A DNA stretch of 64,000 nt from CALSPH01 sp041690035 (lineage in GTDB: Bacteria > Bacteroidota > Bacteroidia > NS11-12g > UBA955). The notes beneath the pieces were generated by a model. The model was not told the origin of the DNA. It made no database searches and saw only the letters and a list, made by a program, of their open reading frames with translations. Shown piece by piece: positions 1-9,512 of the stretch. The DNA lies in contig JBDNFC010000009.1 in NCBI GenBank assembly GCA_041690035.1, positions 58,623 to 122,622 on the forward strand. Reading direction: 5' to 3'. Within the stretch, counting starts at the first letter, position 1. Every line of letters starts with the position of its first letter. The translations under genes were made by a program, and so were the position numbers.

Positions 1-2
1 AT

Positions 3-713
3 GCATTCTAATTCAGATGCAAAATTAGTAATAAAATCAATATGATGCATCTTATGATTATTTGTATATTCTACTCCCGATAAACTGAGCGTTTTTGTAA
101 TGCCTTTTCTATCAATGCGTAAACCAAACTCCTTATTATCTGCGTTGGTATGGCTATGAAAATCTACAAGTTTGCTAAATTCTGAATCTTGGCTCTTTTC
201 TAAAAAATCTTCAAACCATTCTGCCCTAAGCTTGCTTGTTGCCTCATCATACAGCGTTGTAGATGAGTGAATATGGGGCTTATCATTTGCCAGCTCACTA
301 ATTTCCATAGATTCATCTTCAGAGTAAACCCACTTATATAATGCATTAGGTTGATGCTGCACAATAAATAAGGTAAATGGTTCAATCCCTTTAATATCGA
401 TGGTATTTTCTGGACTAATTTCTCCTTTTAGTAGCCCAATTAGTATTTCTAAAAGCACTAATCCCCTGCTTTTTTTATAAAATGATTTTTTTTCATGCTT
501 TGCTTTTCCCCCATTTAGCAAACAGAGTGTATAATATTGTGAAGTGGCTATCCATGTTCCTTTGCCATGCGGATCTTGAGGAAAATAAATACAAAAATTA
601 TCCTTTAAATAAAGCGATGGTATCAATGCCGCAAGTCTTGAAGTGCTTTCATCTCTATTGGTGGCCATTATAAATCCGTTATTAGCTAAAGGAATATAGG
701 TAAATGTGCACAC
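3..713 (-). CDS. NRDE (TANGO2) family protein, 3' end cut by window edge
   Basis: The reading frame begins at a GTG (711-713) and runs off the left end, giving 237 codons. The protein opens with MCTF and has the diagnostic Asn-Arg-Asp-Glu motif at about residues 18-21, as in the NRDE/TANGO2 family, whose exact reaction is unsettled (heme and lipid handling has been proposed for the eukaryotic member). Family members are about 230-280 residues, so little is missing. An in-frame TAA lies just upstream, so the GTG is the only reasonable start, and MCTF at the N-terminus is typical because the cysteine lies at position 2. The gene follows the DinB-like gene by 18 bp on the same strand and is probably cotranscribed with it. 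Confidence 0.85.
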   Translation of the reverse strand, partial: MCTFTYIPLANNGFIMATNRDESTSRLAALIPSLYLKDNFCIYFPQDPHGKGTWIATSQYYTLCLLNGGKAKHEKKSFYKKSRGLVLLEILIGLLKGEISPENTIDIKGIEPFTLFIVQHQPNALYKWVYSEDESMEISELANDKPHIHSSTTLYDEATSKLRAEWFEDFLEKSQDSEFSKLVDFHSHTNADNKEFGLRIDRKGITKTLSLSGVEYTNNHKMHHIDFITNFASELEC

Positions 714-731
714 GGCAATTAATTTTTTTTG

Positions 732-1241
732 TTATGATTGTTGGATACTTTGCTGATAACTTAGTGTGCTATGAGCAACACCAAGGGTTTCTGAAACATT
801 CACGCCTTCAAAAGCTGCATGAATTGCCAATTTTAAGATTGCAAGGTGATGCACACAATGCTCTATACAAAAAATCAATTCTCTTGCTGAAGAGCTTACG
901 CTGCTAATAGTATGATTATCATACTCATATTCAACTACTAAAGGTTTGCTGTCGGCATTGGACATTAATGAAAGCTGATTTTTTAATTCAACAATCATTT
1001 GCATGGCATAATTTATGTCATTTTCTATTCTTATATCTCTGTTTCTTTTATCATAATTAATGGTACCATTTGGCAAACCATTAATTAAACTTTGATAAAA
1101 CTCAATGATGTGCCGGTAATGCTTTCCAACACTTGCACCAAATAAAATTTTAGGTGTGGCGACATAAAAAACATCGCCAAGATTTTTGGCTAATTCCTCC
1201 ATTTCTTGAAGGTGATATTTAGCAATTTCTGATAAGTTCAA
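732..1241 (-). CDS. DinB-like four-helix protein
   Basis: This is a 169-residue, mostly helical soluble protein. Histidines in the segments GKHYRHI (about residue 40), near residue 133 (HCVHH) and acidic residues between them are spaced as in DinB/YfiT-type four-helix bundles, which often bind a metal through three histidines. No enzymatic role can be assigned. It starts 3 bp after the stop of the YceI gene and is followed 18 bp later by the NRDE gene, so the three likely form one transcript. The DinB assignment rests on the motif pattern only. Confidence 0.7.
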   Translation of the reverse strand: MNLSEIAKYHLQEMEELAKNLGDVFYVATPKILFGASVGKHYRHIIEFYQSLINGLPNGTINYDKRNRDIRIENDINYAMQMIVELKNQLSLMSNADSKPLVVEYEYDNHTISSVSSSARELIFCIEHCVHHLAILKLAIHAAFEGVNVSETLGVAHSTLSYQQSIQQS

Positions 1242-1244
1242 CGC

Positions 1245-1799
1245 TTAATTAGTTTCTACAAATATAGTAATATTTACGACATCTGAAAGTGTTATTGAAG
1301 AAGAACCCACTTTATAGTCCAATCGATTGATAGAAAATGTACCTTTAAGTGAGGTATTAGACCCGCTTTTGGTAACATAAATTGGCATTACAATATCTTT
1401 TGCAACTCCTTTTATCGTCAATTTAAAATATCCAATTACATTGCCTCCTTTTGCCCTTAAAAATTTAGTAGATTTTAATTTAATGGTGGGATGTGTATTG
1501 GCATCAAAATAGTCTTTTCCTCTCAAATGCTCATCTCTCTTATTTATTCCAGTATTAATTGTTTTTACTGCTACAGTTGCTATAATCTCGCATTGGGCTA
1601 AACTGTCTTCGTCAAAATTAAATACCGATGTTTGCAGCCCGCCCAATGTTCCATTAGTTACAATTCCTAAATTTTTGATACCAAAGTCAACTTTTGAACT
1701 TTTTATAGTATTGCTTTTTATAGTTATAAAAGAAAATGATGCTAGTATAAATACTGCAAGCAAATTTATTATTATCGTTTTTTTTGTGATATTTTTCAT
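1245..1799 (-). CDS. YceI family periplasmic lipid-binding-like protein
   Basis: The 184-residue protein has an N-terminal hydrophobic signal segment (about residues 8-28) followed by a single YceI domain: a beta-rich lipocalin-like fold with the typical RDEHLRGKDYFD segment (about residues 88-99), HPTIKLKST, and a C-terminal run of short strands. YceI proteins bind isoprenoid or other amphiphilic ligands in the periplasm; the ligand here is unknown. It is the first gene of a likely three-gene minus-strand operon with the DinB-like and NRDE genes. Its length is normal for the family. No exact TAnnTTTG box was seen upstream. Confidence 0.9.
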   Translation of the reverse strand: MKNITKKTIIINLLAVFILASFSFITIKSNTIKSSKVDFGIKNLGIVTNGTLGGLQTSVFNFDEDSLAQCEIIATVAVKTINTGINKRDEHLRGKDYFDANTHPTIKLKSTKFLRAKGGNVIGYFKLTIKGVAKDIVMPIYVTKSGSNTSLKGTFSINRLDYKVGSSSITLSDVVNITIFVETN

Positions 1800-1868
1800 A
1801 TTTAGTTTTTAGCATTTACTTTTGCTAATTTTAATTATCTACTGCAATGATTATTCCAAAACATCATT

Positions 1869-2555
1869 TTAGAAGTAATAACTTACTCCCAAAACCCCCT
1901 GCAATGCCTTATTTCTAAACCGATTATTATTTGCAGCTCCCAAATTTTTGTGAGCGGTATATTCACTAAATAAAAATCCAGCACCCGCTCTTAAACCAAT
2001 TTTATCACTTATTTTATAGTTAGCTGTAAAAGAACTATTTAATGTACCAAAATCTCTATCACCAACTAACAAAATATTTAGCCCTGTAGGTTTCGAAGCA
2101 TGAGTAGTATTGTTTGGCAAACCTGCTTTTTGAGAATTTTCGCCCAACAAAAAAGTTCCATTTTGTTTTCCTCCAAAACTTAGCCCAATTGCGTCTATGC
2201 TGAACTGCAAGGAAAGCTTTTTATTTATCTGAAAACCTAAATTAATAAAAATATTTGTAGCAATAATATTAGAGCTTGGCATTAAAAAGGTATCAACATT
2301 TGAAGGAGTAGCTGTAATTGTTGCAGGTGCACTGATGTATCTTAAATTATTGCCAAATAGCATTGTGCCCCTTATACCTGTGCCTATAATAAATTTTTTC
2401 TTAGCCCCTAAGGTGTAATTTATACCATAATTTAAGTCTACATAAAATGGATTACCTATCCCTAAATTCAAACCCAAAGACGGGGTATAGTTTTTTGCGC
2501 TAACGGAAAATAATAGCCCTGAAAGAAGTAGTCCAAAGATTGATTTTTTTAACAT
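1869..2555 (-). CDS. small outer-membrane beta-barrel protein, function unknown
   Basis: The 228-residue protein begins with a signal peptide (about residues 1-20, ending SVSA) and continues with alternating amphipathic strands rich in Gly, Tyr and Asn. It ends in an aromatic residue (VSYYF), as outer-membrane barrels do. This is the pattern of an 8-10 strand outer-membrane barrel of the kind common in Bacteroidota. I do not recognise a specific family. It lies alone between YceI and the aldehyde dehydrogenase gene, 107 bp after the latter, and probably has its own promoter. Confidence 0.75.
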   Translation of the reverse strand: MLKKSIFGLLLSGLLFSVSAKNYTPSLGLNLGIGNPFYVDLNYGINYTLGAKKKFIIGTGIRGTMLFGNNLRYISAPATITATPSNVDTFLMPSSNIIATNIFINLGFQINKKLSLQFSIDAIGLSFGGKQNGTFLLGENSQKAGLPNNTTHASKPTGLNILLVGDRDFGTLNSSFTANYKISDKIGLRAGAGFLFSEYTAHKNLGAANNNRFRNKALQGVLGVSYYF

Positions 2556-2662
2556 ATTTTTAAATTAATTTATAATGCAAATAAAAGACAAATAATTATT
2601 GCGAACAAACAATCGTTTTTTTTATGAGATTCAAATGAGAAAAGACTATTAATCAATAATAA

Positions 2663-4099
2663 TCAATATTTTATGCAAACATTTTGTTGCTCAGTAAAAA
2701 AATTCATTGCATTAAAACCACCTTCTCTACCGACCCCACTGGCTTTCATGCCTCCAAAAGGTGTTCTTAAATCCCGAAGCAACCAACAATTTATCCAAAC
2801 AATACCACAGTGTATTTTTGCAGCAACACGGTGTGCTCTATCTAAATCTTGTGTCCATAAAGTAGCGGCCAACCCGTAAATAGAGTCATTAGCTAATGCT
2901 ATTACCTCGTCATCACTTTCAAAAGGAATAAGACTTACCACAGGCCCAAAAATTTCTTCTTGAATACAGATGCTATTGTGCGACAAGCCCTCTATTACTG
3001 TTGGCAGAATATACCAACCTTTTTCTAATCCTACTGGATAAAAAGGCACTCCACCGCATAATATTGTTGCATTTTCTGATTTGGCTACATCTATGTAACT
3101 CAATATTTTTTCGAAATGAGATTTAGATGCAATTGCACCCATATTTGTATCCTTTTGCATAGGATCTCCTACAATCATTGTAGCAATTTTTTTCAAAAAG
3201 CTACTTTTAAACTGGTCATAAATTTTTTTGTGTACGTAAATTCTTGCACCGCACAAACATATTTCGCCTTGATTGAGAAAAGAGGTATTGATGCTGGTTT
3301 CAATGGCTTTATCTAAGTTGGCATCTTCAAAAATAATATTCGGATTTTTACCTCCTAACTCTAACGATAATTTTTTAAATAAAGGTGCAGCAATAGAAGC
3401 GATGCGACTGCCAGTGCTTGTGCCGCCTGTAAAAGAAATAGCCTTTATTTTTGGATGACTAGAAATATAATCACCAATGCTTGCTCCAGTGCCATGTATA
3501 ATATTGAGCACTCCAGGCGGCAATCCACAATCAATGCAAATTTGCGAAAAGAGATAGGCAGTTGCAGGTGTAATTTCGCTTGGCTTAGCAATAACACAAT
3601 TACCTGTAGCAAGGGCGGGCGCTATTTTCCAAGTAAAAAGATAAAGAGGCAGATTCCAAGGACTAATGCATGCTACTATGCCCAAAGGATGCCTTTGGGT
3701 ATAATTAACAGCAAAGCCAGGCATAATATGGCTTTCTGAAGCATAATGCATGCAAGCAGTAGCAAAAAACCTTATATTTTGTGCAGCCCTAGTAATCTCT
3801 GTTTTTGCCAACCACAAAGGTTTTCCTTGGTCTATGCTTTCTGCAATTGCAAGTTTCTCATTATTGGTATCTATTGCTTCTGCAATCTTATTTAATATTT
3901 TAAACCTTGCTTCTGCTGGCATAAATTGCCAATCATGCTTTGCGTTTTCTGCTGCATCTATTGCTAAGTTTAGGTCGTTAATATTGCTATTGGGTATGTT
4001 TCCATAATGCGCTCCGTTGCTAGGGTTATAATTTTCTATATAATTATTGTCTACAGGCGCATTTAGGGTTCCATCAATATAGTTTTGAATCTTTAACAT
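2663..4099 (-). CDS. NAD(P)-dependent aldehyde dehydrogenase
   Basis: The 478-residue protein is a full-length ALDH superfamily enzyme that oxidises an aldehyde to an acid with NAD(P)+. The Rossmann motif FTGGTSTG lies at about 223-230, the general base Glu247 in LELGGK, and the nucleophile Cys281 in NQGEIC. The length and the N-terminal IENYNPSNG segment resemble hydroxymuconic or aminomuconic semialdehyde dehydrogenases, but the substrate cannot be read from sequence. It starts 16 bp after the ComA stop codon. Because ComA makes a sulfonate, a sulfonated or otherwise acidic aldehyde is conceivable; that is inference. Confidence 0.92.
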   Translation of the reverse strand: MLKIQNYIDGTLNAPVDNNYIENYNPSNGAHYGNIPNSNINDLNLAIDAAENAKHDWQFMPAEARFKILNKIAEAIDTNNEKLAIAESIDQGKPLWLAKTEITRAAQNIRFFATACMHYASESHIMPGFAVNYTQRHPLGIVACISPWNLPLYLFTWKIAPALATGNCVIAKPSEITPATAYLFSQICIDCGLPPGVLNIIHGTGASIGDYISSHPKIKAISFTGGTSTGSRIASIAAPLFKKLSLELGGKNPNIIFEDANLDKAIETSINTSFLNQGEICLCGARIYVHKKIYDQFKSSFLKKIATMIVGDPMQKDTNMGAIASKSHFEKILSYIDVAKSENATILCGGVPFYPVGLEKGWYILPTVIEGLSHNSICIQEEIFGPVVSLIPFESDDEVIALANDSIYGLAATLWTQDLDRAHRVAAKIHCGIVWINCWLLRDLRTPFGGMKASGVGREGGFNAMNFFTEQQNVCIKY

Positions 4100-4115
4100 C
4101 GAAAGAAATTTTAGA

Positions 4116-4880
4116 TTACTTCAAGAAAAAATCAAAACTATCTCCCCTTAAGCCTAACCTGAGCGTTTCTAATGCAATCAATTCATTTGGTGCAATATTG
4201 CCAAGATTTATATTGGCTCCATACAATTTTATAAACCAAACTTGCTGAGCCTTTAAAGGGGCCTCCCAGATTATTTTATCTAAAGGAATTTTTCTGATAA
4301 TCTCTGCTACCAATCCACTCCGCACTTCGCCAGTACCTCTAAAAATACCTACTGTCCCGCTTTCTCTAGCCTCTGCTATTACTTTCCACACCCCTGCTTG
4401 CAACTCTGCTTCCATCATCTCTATCCATTCATAGGGTGGTATTATTTTTTCAGCATCTTTAGATCCTACCTCGCTAATTACGGTAACATACTTAGATAAT
4501 TTGTGGATATAATCGCACTTTTCAGCCTGTGAAATTTCTATACTGCCATCTGAAACTTCTGCCAAATCTATCCCTAAATCCTCTAATAGCCTTACATAAT
4601 CTTCAAATTGGTTTCTGATTACAAAAGCTTCAAAAAGTGTTCCTCCAAGATATACTTTTAGCCCTGCATTTTGATACTTTTTTATCTTTTCTTTTAATCT
4701 TGGCGTTGCTATAGATGTACCAAACCCTAGTTTGAGCAAATCTGCATAATCACTGCAATTTTCAATAAAATCTTCAGCTTCTCTAACACTCAAACCCTTA
4801 TCCATTACCATAGTGATGCCTTCTTCTCGTGGCTTAATAGTTCTATTTGGCAACTGATTGATTGAAAAATTATATTTCAT
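4116..4880 (-). CDS. comA: phosphosulfolactate synthase
   Basis: The 254-residue protein matches the ComA family, a TIM-barrel enzyme that adds sulfite to phosphoenolpyruvate to give (2R)-phospho-3-sulfolactate. This is the first step of coenzyme M synthesis in methanogens and also a route to sulfolactate. Visible family segments include KPREEGITMVMDKG near residue 17, DLLKLGFGTS near 48, YLGGTLFE near 77, GIDLAEVSDGSIE near 105 and EARESGTVGIF near 170. Its start overlaps the upstream TPR gene stop by 4 bp (ATGA), so translation is probably coupled. Coenzyme M itself is unlikely in this phylum; a sulfonate or sulfonolipid role is inferred. Confidence 0.9.
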   Translation of the reverse strand: MKYNFSINQLPNRTIKPREEGITMVMDKGLSVREAEDFIENCSDYADLLKLGFGTSIATPRLKEKIKKYQNAGLKVYLGGTLFEAFVIRNQFEDYVRLLEDLGIDLAEVSDGSIEISQAEKCDYIHKLSKYVTVISEVGSKDAEKIIPPYEWIEMMEAELQAGVWKVIAEARESGTVGIFRGTGEVRSGLVAEIIRKIPLDKIIWEAPLKAQQVWFIKLYGANINLGNIAPNELIALETLRLGLRGDSFDFFLK

Positions 4881-6307
4881 ACTATTTTTTTATATTGATT
4901 AATTATTTTTTTTATGTTTTTATCTTTTTTGCACTTTGGCTCAAAAATAAACATCAAATTATGATCCATAAAATTTTTTTGAAGTGCATCTTCCAAATAT
5001 ACAATGCCTTCTGTTGTTCGCTCTAATTTTATTAAAATGGCTGCAATTCTATATTTAATTTGATGATTATTTGGCAAATAACTCAATGCACTTTCTAAAA
5101 TTTCTAGGGCCTTTTCATTTTTAGATTGCGTTGATAGGCAGGTAGAATAATCCAGCCAAACCTCATATTCATCAAAGTAAAATAATTTAAGCTGCTCATA
5201 TATCTCCACAGCTTTTTCAGATTTATTTAATGCCAAATAAGTTGCTGCCAATGATAATCCAAATATGCTTTCCTCATTTCCTGAAATAAAATGAGCTTTT
5301 TTTAAAAAATGCAAGGCCATATTGTATGAAGACTCGGCCATAAGTGTTGCCCCAATGCCATACCAAGCTTGTGCATTATCTGAATTTTCTGCTAAGCTAT
5401 TTCTATAATAAATTCTTGATTGTTCATATTTTTTAAGCTTTTCATAGCAGTATCCTAGGCTAAAATAAATTTCTGCATCAGCAAAATTATTGGCCAATAA
5501 ATCTTCATATAGGGTTACTGCAAACTCTATTTCTCCTTTTTCTTGATATGCATTTGCCAATCCTATTTTACCAAAAGTGCTTTCATCATTTATGGCCAAA
5601 ACCATTTCTTGAGCCCATATCGCTTCTTTATATTCCTCTAATCCCAAATGTGCATTACCTAAGTTATACCAAATATCTTCGCTATATGGATTCAAATCTG
5701 TGAGTTTTTTAAAAATTTTTACTGCTTCGTCAAACCATTCTTCTTCAAATAATATCTCAGCTAAATGGTCTATTGCAAAATCATTGTAAGGATTAAGCAA
5801 TGCTATATTTTTATATAATAACATGGCTGCTCTTGTTTTATTTAAGCATTGATAACAAGAGGCCATTTGGAAAAATATAGACTCCGGCTCTCCACCATTG
5901 TTATAGGCGATTTTTAATGCGGCAAGAGCTTTCTCATATTTGCCAAAATGAGAAAATATTTCTGACTCTACCACAAAAATATCAGAATCATTGGGGTTTA
6001 TAATTTTTGCTTGAGCAAATAATTGATTGGAAAGTACAAAATTTTTGCTAAAAGCCTCCTTAGCCGCTTTTTTTAAGAGAAAAAATAAATTGTTCGGATG
6101 CTGTTTATTGGCTTCATCAATAATAAAATCAATTTTTTTGATTTGATCTACCTCACAATCATAAGAAATTTTATAAAAAATATCTTCCCAATCATCTGAT
6201 TCATAGTAATGGTGTTTGCCATTATAAAAAAACAAATCAAATTTTTGCATCGTAGCTTCATTGGGTGTGCTAAACTCTTCTTGGTCCTCTGAATTAAAAA
6301 ATGTCAT
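4877..6307 (-). CDS. tetratricopeptide repeat protein
   Basis: The protein has about 476 residues from the ATG at 6307 (MTFFNSED). The longer open frame up to 6373 begins with a hydrophobic, Asn-rich stretch that looks like untranslated leader. At least eight TPR units of about 34 residues run from about residue 70 to 430, with the W/L-G-Y-A-P-type spacing (for example AQAWYGIGATLMAES). There is no signal peptide, so it is probably a cytoplasmic scaffold. It overlaps comA by 4 bp. Similar TPR genes are common in Bacteroidota; a partner cannot be named. The divergent M1 peptidase gene begins 89 bp away. Confidence 0.85.
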   Translation of the reverse strand: MTFFNSEDQEEFSTPNEATMQKFDLFFYNGKHHYYESDDWEDIFYKISYDCEVDQIKKIDFIIDEANKQHPNNLFFLLKKAAKEAFSKNFVLSNQLFAQAKIINPNDSDIFVVESEIFSHFGKYEKALAALKIAYNNGGEPESIFFQMASCYQCLNKTRAAMLLYKNIALLNPYNDFAIDHLAEILFEEEWFDEAVKIFKKLTDLNPYSEDIWYNLGNAHLGLEEYKEAIWAQEMVLAINDESTFGKIGLANAYQEKGEIEFAVTLYEDLLANNFADAEIYFSLGYCYEKLKKYEQSRIYYRNSLAENSDNAQAWYGIGATLMAESSYNMALHFLKKAHFISGNEESIFGLSLAATYLALNKSEKAVEIYEQLKLFYFDEYEVWLDYSTCLSTQSKNEKALEILESALSYLPNNHQIKYRIAAILIKLERTTEGIVYLEDALQKNFMDHNLMFIFEPKCKKDKNIKKIINQYKKIV

Positions 6308-6396
6308 TTTTAAATTATTTAATTTGTTCAAAATTAATGGAAATTTTATCCCATTTAATATAAGATATAACAATTTTATTCACTTATTTTGCCCCA

Positions 6397-9300
6397 ATGA
6401 AAAAAATTCTTGTTTTTATCTTATTATTTTATATTTCTACAATATACGCTCAAATAAAAAACCAAGCCAATTGGCAACAAAATGTAGACTATAAAATACA
6501 AGTATCATTAAATGATGAAACACATTTTTTAGATGCTTTTCTAACATTAAAATATACCAACAATTCGCCCGATGTGTTAAGTGAAATTTGGTTTCACCTT
6601 TGGCCAAATGGTTATAAAAATACCACTACAGCATTTGCATTGCAACAACTTAATGTTGCAAACAATACAAGTTTTTTTTATTCAAAAGAAAAAAACAGGG
6701 GTTATATTGATTCTTTAGACTTTAGTGTTAATGGAGTTAAAACAAATCTCACCTATCATCAAACTTGGATAGATGTAGCAAAAATAGATTTAAATAGCGC
6801 ATTAAACCCGGGTGATAGTATTATAATTACAACCCCTTTTAGGGTAAAAATACCTGGCAGTTACTCTAGGATGGGGCGTGTAAAAAATAGTTACCAAATT
6901 ACTCAGTGGTATCCTAAACCAGCTGTTTACGACATTAATGGCTGGAATACAATGCCTTATTTAGACCAAGGTGAATTTTATAGCGAATTTGGCTCTTTTA
7001 ATGTATCTATAACCACTCCTCAAAATTATGTAATAGCTGCCACAGGAGAATTGCAAGACAGTATTGAAAAAGAATGGTTAAAAGACAGAATTTTATACTA
7101 CAATGGAGCAAGTAGCAGAGAAGAGCAAACGGCAAGCAGTGCTTTACTAAAAACAATCACATTTAAGCAAGATAGTATTCATGATTTTGCATGGTTTGCT
7201 GATAAAGATTTTTATGTTTTTGAAGGAGAACAAATGCTAAAAGATTCTAGCAAAAAAATAAAAACATACCTCTATTCCAAAAACTCTTATGATAAAACAG
7301 GAGTTGAATATGTAAATAAAGGGGTTTTATTCTATTCTGATAAAGTTGGAAAATACCCTTACAGTTCTGCAAGTGCAGTTATTGGGCCTTTAAAAGCAGG
7401 TGGCGGTATGGAATATCCAATGATTACGGTAGTAAGTTATCTTGATGAGCAAACCATTATTCATGAAATTGGGCACAATTGGTTTTATGGTATTCTTGGC
7501 AGTGATGAGCGCACTTATCCCTGGATGGACGAAAGTATTAACACCTATTATGAAAACAGGCTAGATAATGATTTGGCAAAGAAAAGTAATGGAAATAGTT
7601 TTATAAAAAATTACAGTAAAAAAAATAGCTATTCGGGTATTGGAGATGGGTTGAAAATTGCTTATCAATATGCAATGCTGCGCAACACAGACCAAGCAGT
7701 AAATCTTCCTTCAACAGATTTTACATCCTCTAATTATGGTGGTATTGTTTACGGAAAAGGGGCGTATATTTTTGGGCTATTGCAATCATATCTAGGCGAT
7801 ACACTATTTGACAAGGCAATGAAAAACTACTATGAGCAATGGAAATTTAAACACCCTTTGCCCGATGATTTTAGATTAAGTATTGAAAAAAGTACAGCAA
7901 AAAACCTCGATTGGTTTTTTAATGATTTGTTAGCAACTACCAAAACGTATGATTATAAAATCATGGCAATAAAGTTTAAACAAAAAAAAGATTCAAAAGT
8001 GCTAGCAGACAGTAACAATTTTAAAATATTAGTAAAAAATACGGGCAACGTTTCTGCACCTTTTCAATTGACAACACTAAAAAAAGGAGAGAAAGAAAAA
8101 GACGCGTGGGTGCAAGGTTTTAAGGGTAAAAAATGGATACCTCTGCCTGGCACAGAACGCATCAGAAATTTAGATGACAGCTCTCTTTTACTTAAAGAGG
8201 CAAAGCGTGTAAATAAGCGAATGGATGGTATAACAGAAGTTATTATTAATGCAGACAATGTGTTGCCAGAAATAAATGTGCACAATAACAGAATTAAAAC
8301 GAAAGGAATTCTTAAAACGACAGAAAAAATAGCGATAGGCGGCTCTAATCATCAAGGCAGGAGAACAACACCAAATATTTTTCCATTAGTGAATTATAAT
8401 TATTACGATAAATGGATGTACGGTTTTATGATTGGCAATTTAGCACATTGGGAAAGACGATTTACCTACTATGCTGCAATTTTGGGAGGAAATAATTTGG
8501 CACCATTAAAGTATGAAGTTTCTGCAAAACAAGCTTTTATTGTTTCAAATGCCCTATTTACCAAGGTAGATATTTTTGCCAAAGCAAACTCATTTGGTCA
8601 TAATCAAAGTATATTTTTTAATAGCAGGGAAAACTATACTACTTACACACGATTTAACGGAGGTGTAGATTTTTTCATTAAAAATAAAATTTCAAGTGCA
8701 AGGACAAGTCAAAAACTTTCATTAAATTTTATTACCTTAATGGACAAGCAAGCCATATCAGATACCTTGTCTGTAGGCGCTATAGCTAAATTTATAAATT
8801 TAAAATATGTTTATAACGCCAATAAAAAAATAAACAATTATAATTTTAAAATCGAAACCGAACACATCCATACACCTAAACATATTTTTTTTGCAGCTGG
8901 AAACACACTCAAAATCAATGCCTTAATGAACAAGACATTTAATTTTGAGCATTTAAAAAGCGCACTTGATATGCAATTTTTTATCGGTGGATTATTGGGT
9001 GCAACCACAACAAATTTTCTTTATAGGGTAGCAGGAAACAATGGGAAAATGGACTACAGATACGAAAACAACCTCTTTGCTAGAAGTGAAAATATAAACT
9101 CTAGAATACTTGGTGCTAGGGTGCTTAATGACAATTATGGAGGACTTAGAGCGCCTGCATTAATATTGTCACAAAACATAATGAGTTCGTTCTCTTTTAA
9201 TTATAGTTTTCACCGTAAAATTCCTTTCAGGCCATATTTAGACATTGGATTTAGTGATATTAAATTTTCAAACAGTTTCATTTCTTATGTTGGGGGCATT

Positions 9301-9510
9301 AATTTTACACTAATAAAAGATTTTATAGAAATAAATTTACCCATTATATACAGCGAAAATATTCGCAATTATATTGACCAAAGCGGTATAAAAGCCAGCA
9401 AAACCAATAATCCAAATTACAACATGTTTAAAGATTGGCATAGGTTATTGGTGTTTAAAGTTAATTTAACCTTTGACCAAGATCAGATTACAAATAAACT
9501 AGGATTTTAA
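6397..9510 (+). CDS. secreted M1-family metallopeptidase with long C-terminal region
   Basis: The 1037-residue protein has a signal peptide (about 1-18, ending IYAQ). The M1 peptidase core carries the zinc motif HEIGH at residues 356-360 and the downstream zinc-ligand glutamate in WMDESINTYYE, 19 residues further. A GGGMEY exopeptidase-type motif precedes it (about 328). M1 enzymes trim N-terminal residues from peptides. Beyond about residue 620 the sequence changes to alternating strands with many Asn, Tyr and Phe, resembling an outer-membrane barrel or beta-rich anchor. No T9SS C-terminal sorting domain is evident. The next gene starts 2 bp after its stop. Confidence 0.9.
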   Translation: MKKILVFILLFYISTIYAQIKNQANWQQNVDYKIQVSLNDETHFLDAFLTLKYTNNSPDVLSEIWFHLWPNGYKNTTTAFALQQLNVANNTSFFYSKEKNRGYIDSLDFSVNGVKTNLTYHQTWIDVAKIDLNSALNPGDSIIITTPFRVKIPGSYSRMGRVKNSYQITQWYPKPAVYDINGWNTMPYLDQGEFYSEFGSFNVSITTPQNYVIAATGELQDSIEKEWLKDRILYYNGASSREEQTASSALLKTITFKQDSIHDFAWFADKDFYVFEGEQMLKDSSKKIKTYLYSKNSYDKTGVEYVNKGVLFYSDKVGKYPYSSASAVIGPLKAGGGMEYPMITVVSYLDEQTIIHEIGHNWFYGILGSDERTYPWMDESINTYYENRLDNDLAKKSNGNSFIKNYSKKNSYSGIGDGLKIAYQYAMLRNTDQAVNLPSTDFTSSNYGGIVYGKGAYIFGLLQSYLGDTLFDKAMKNYYEQWKFKHPLPDDFRLSIEKSTAKNLDWFFNDLLATTKTYDYKIMAIKFKQKKDSKVLADSNNFKILVKNTGNVSAPFQLTTLKKGEKEKDAWVQGFKGKKWIPLPGTERIRNLDDSSLLLKEAKRVNKRMDGITEVIINADNVLPEINVHNNRIKTKGILKTTEKIAIGGSNHQGRRTTPNIFPLVNYNYYDKWMYGFMIGNLAHWERRFTYYAAILGGNNLAPLKYEVSAKQAFIVSNALFTKVDIFAKANSFGHNQSIFFNSRENYTTYTRFNGGVDFFIKNKISSARTSQKLSLNFITLMDKQAISDTLSVGAIAKFINLKYVYNANKKINNYNFKIETEHIHTPKHIFFAAGNTLKINALMNKTFNFEHLKSALDMQFFIGGLLGATTTNFLYRVAGNNGKMDYRYENNLFARSENINSRILGARVLNDNYGGLRAPALILSQNIMSSFSFNYSFHRKIPFRPYLDIGFSDIKFSNSFISYVGGINFTLIKDFIEINLPIIYSENIRNYIDQSGIKASKTNNPNYNMFKDWHRLLVFKVNLTFDQDQITNKLGF

Positions 9511-9512
9511 AC

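Noticed and set aside
200..673. Short open frames on both strands in the first 700 bp
   Set aside because: They overlap the NRDE/TANGO2 frame on the minus strand, which carries the family motif and is open for 237 codons. The short ones have no signature.
2673..4007. Five plus-strand open frames of 61-94 codons
   Set aside because: They are antisense to the aldehyde dehydrogenase, whose catalytic motifs are intact. Low-complexity composition with many Cys and Ile fits shadow frames.
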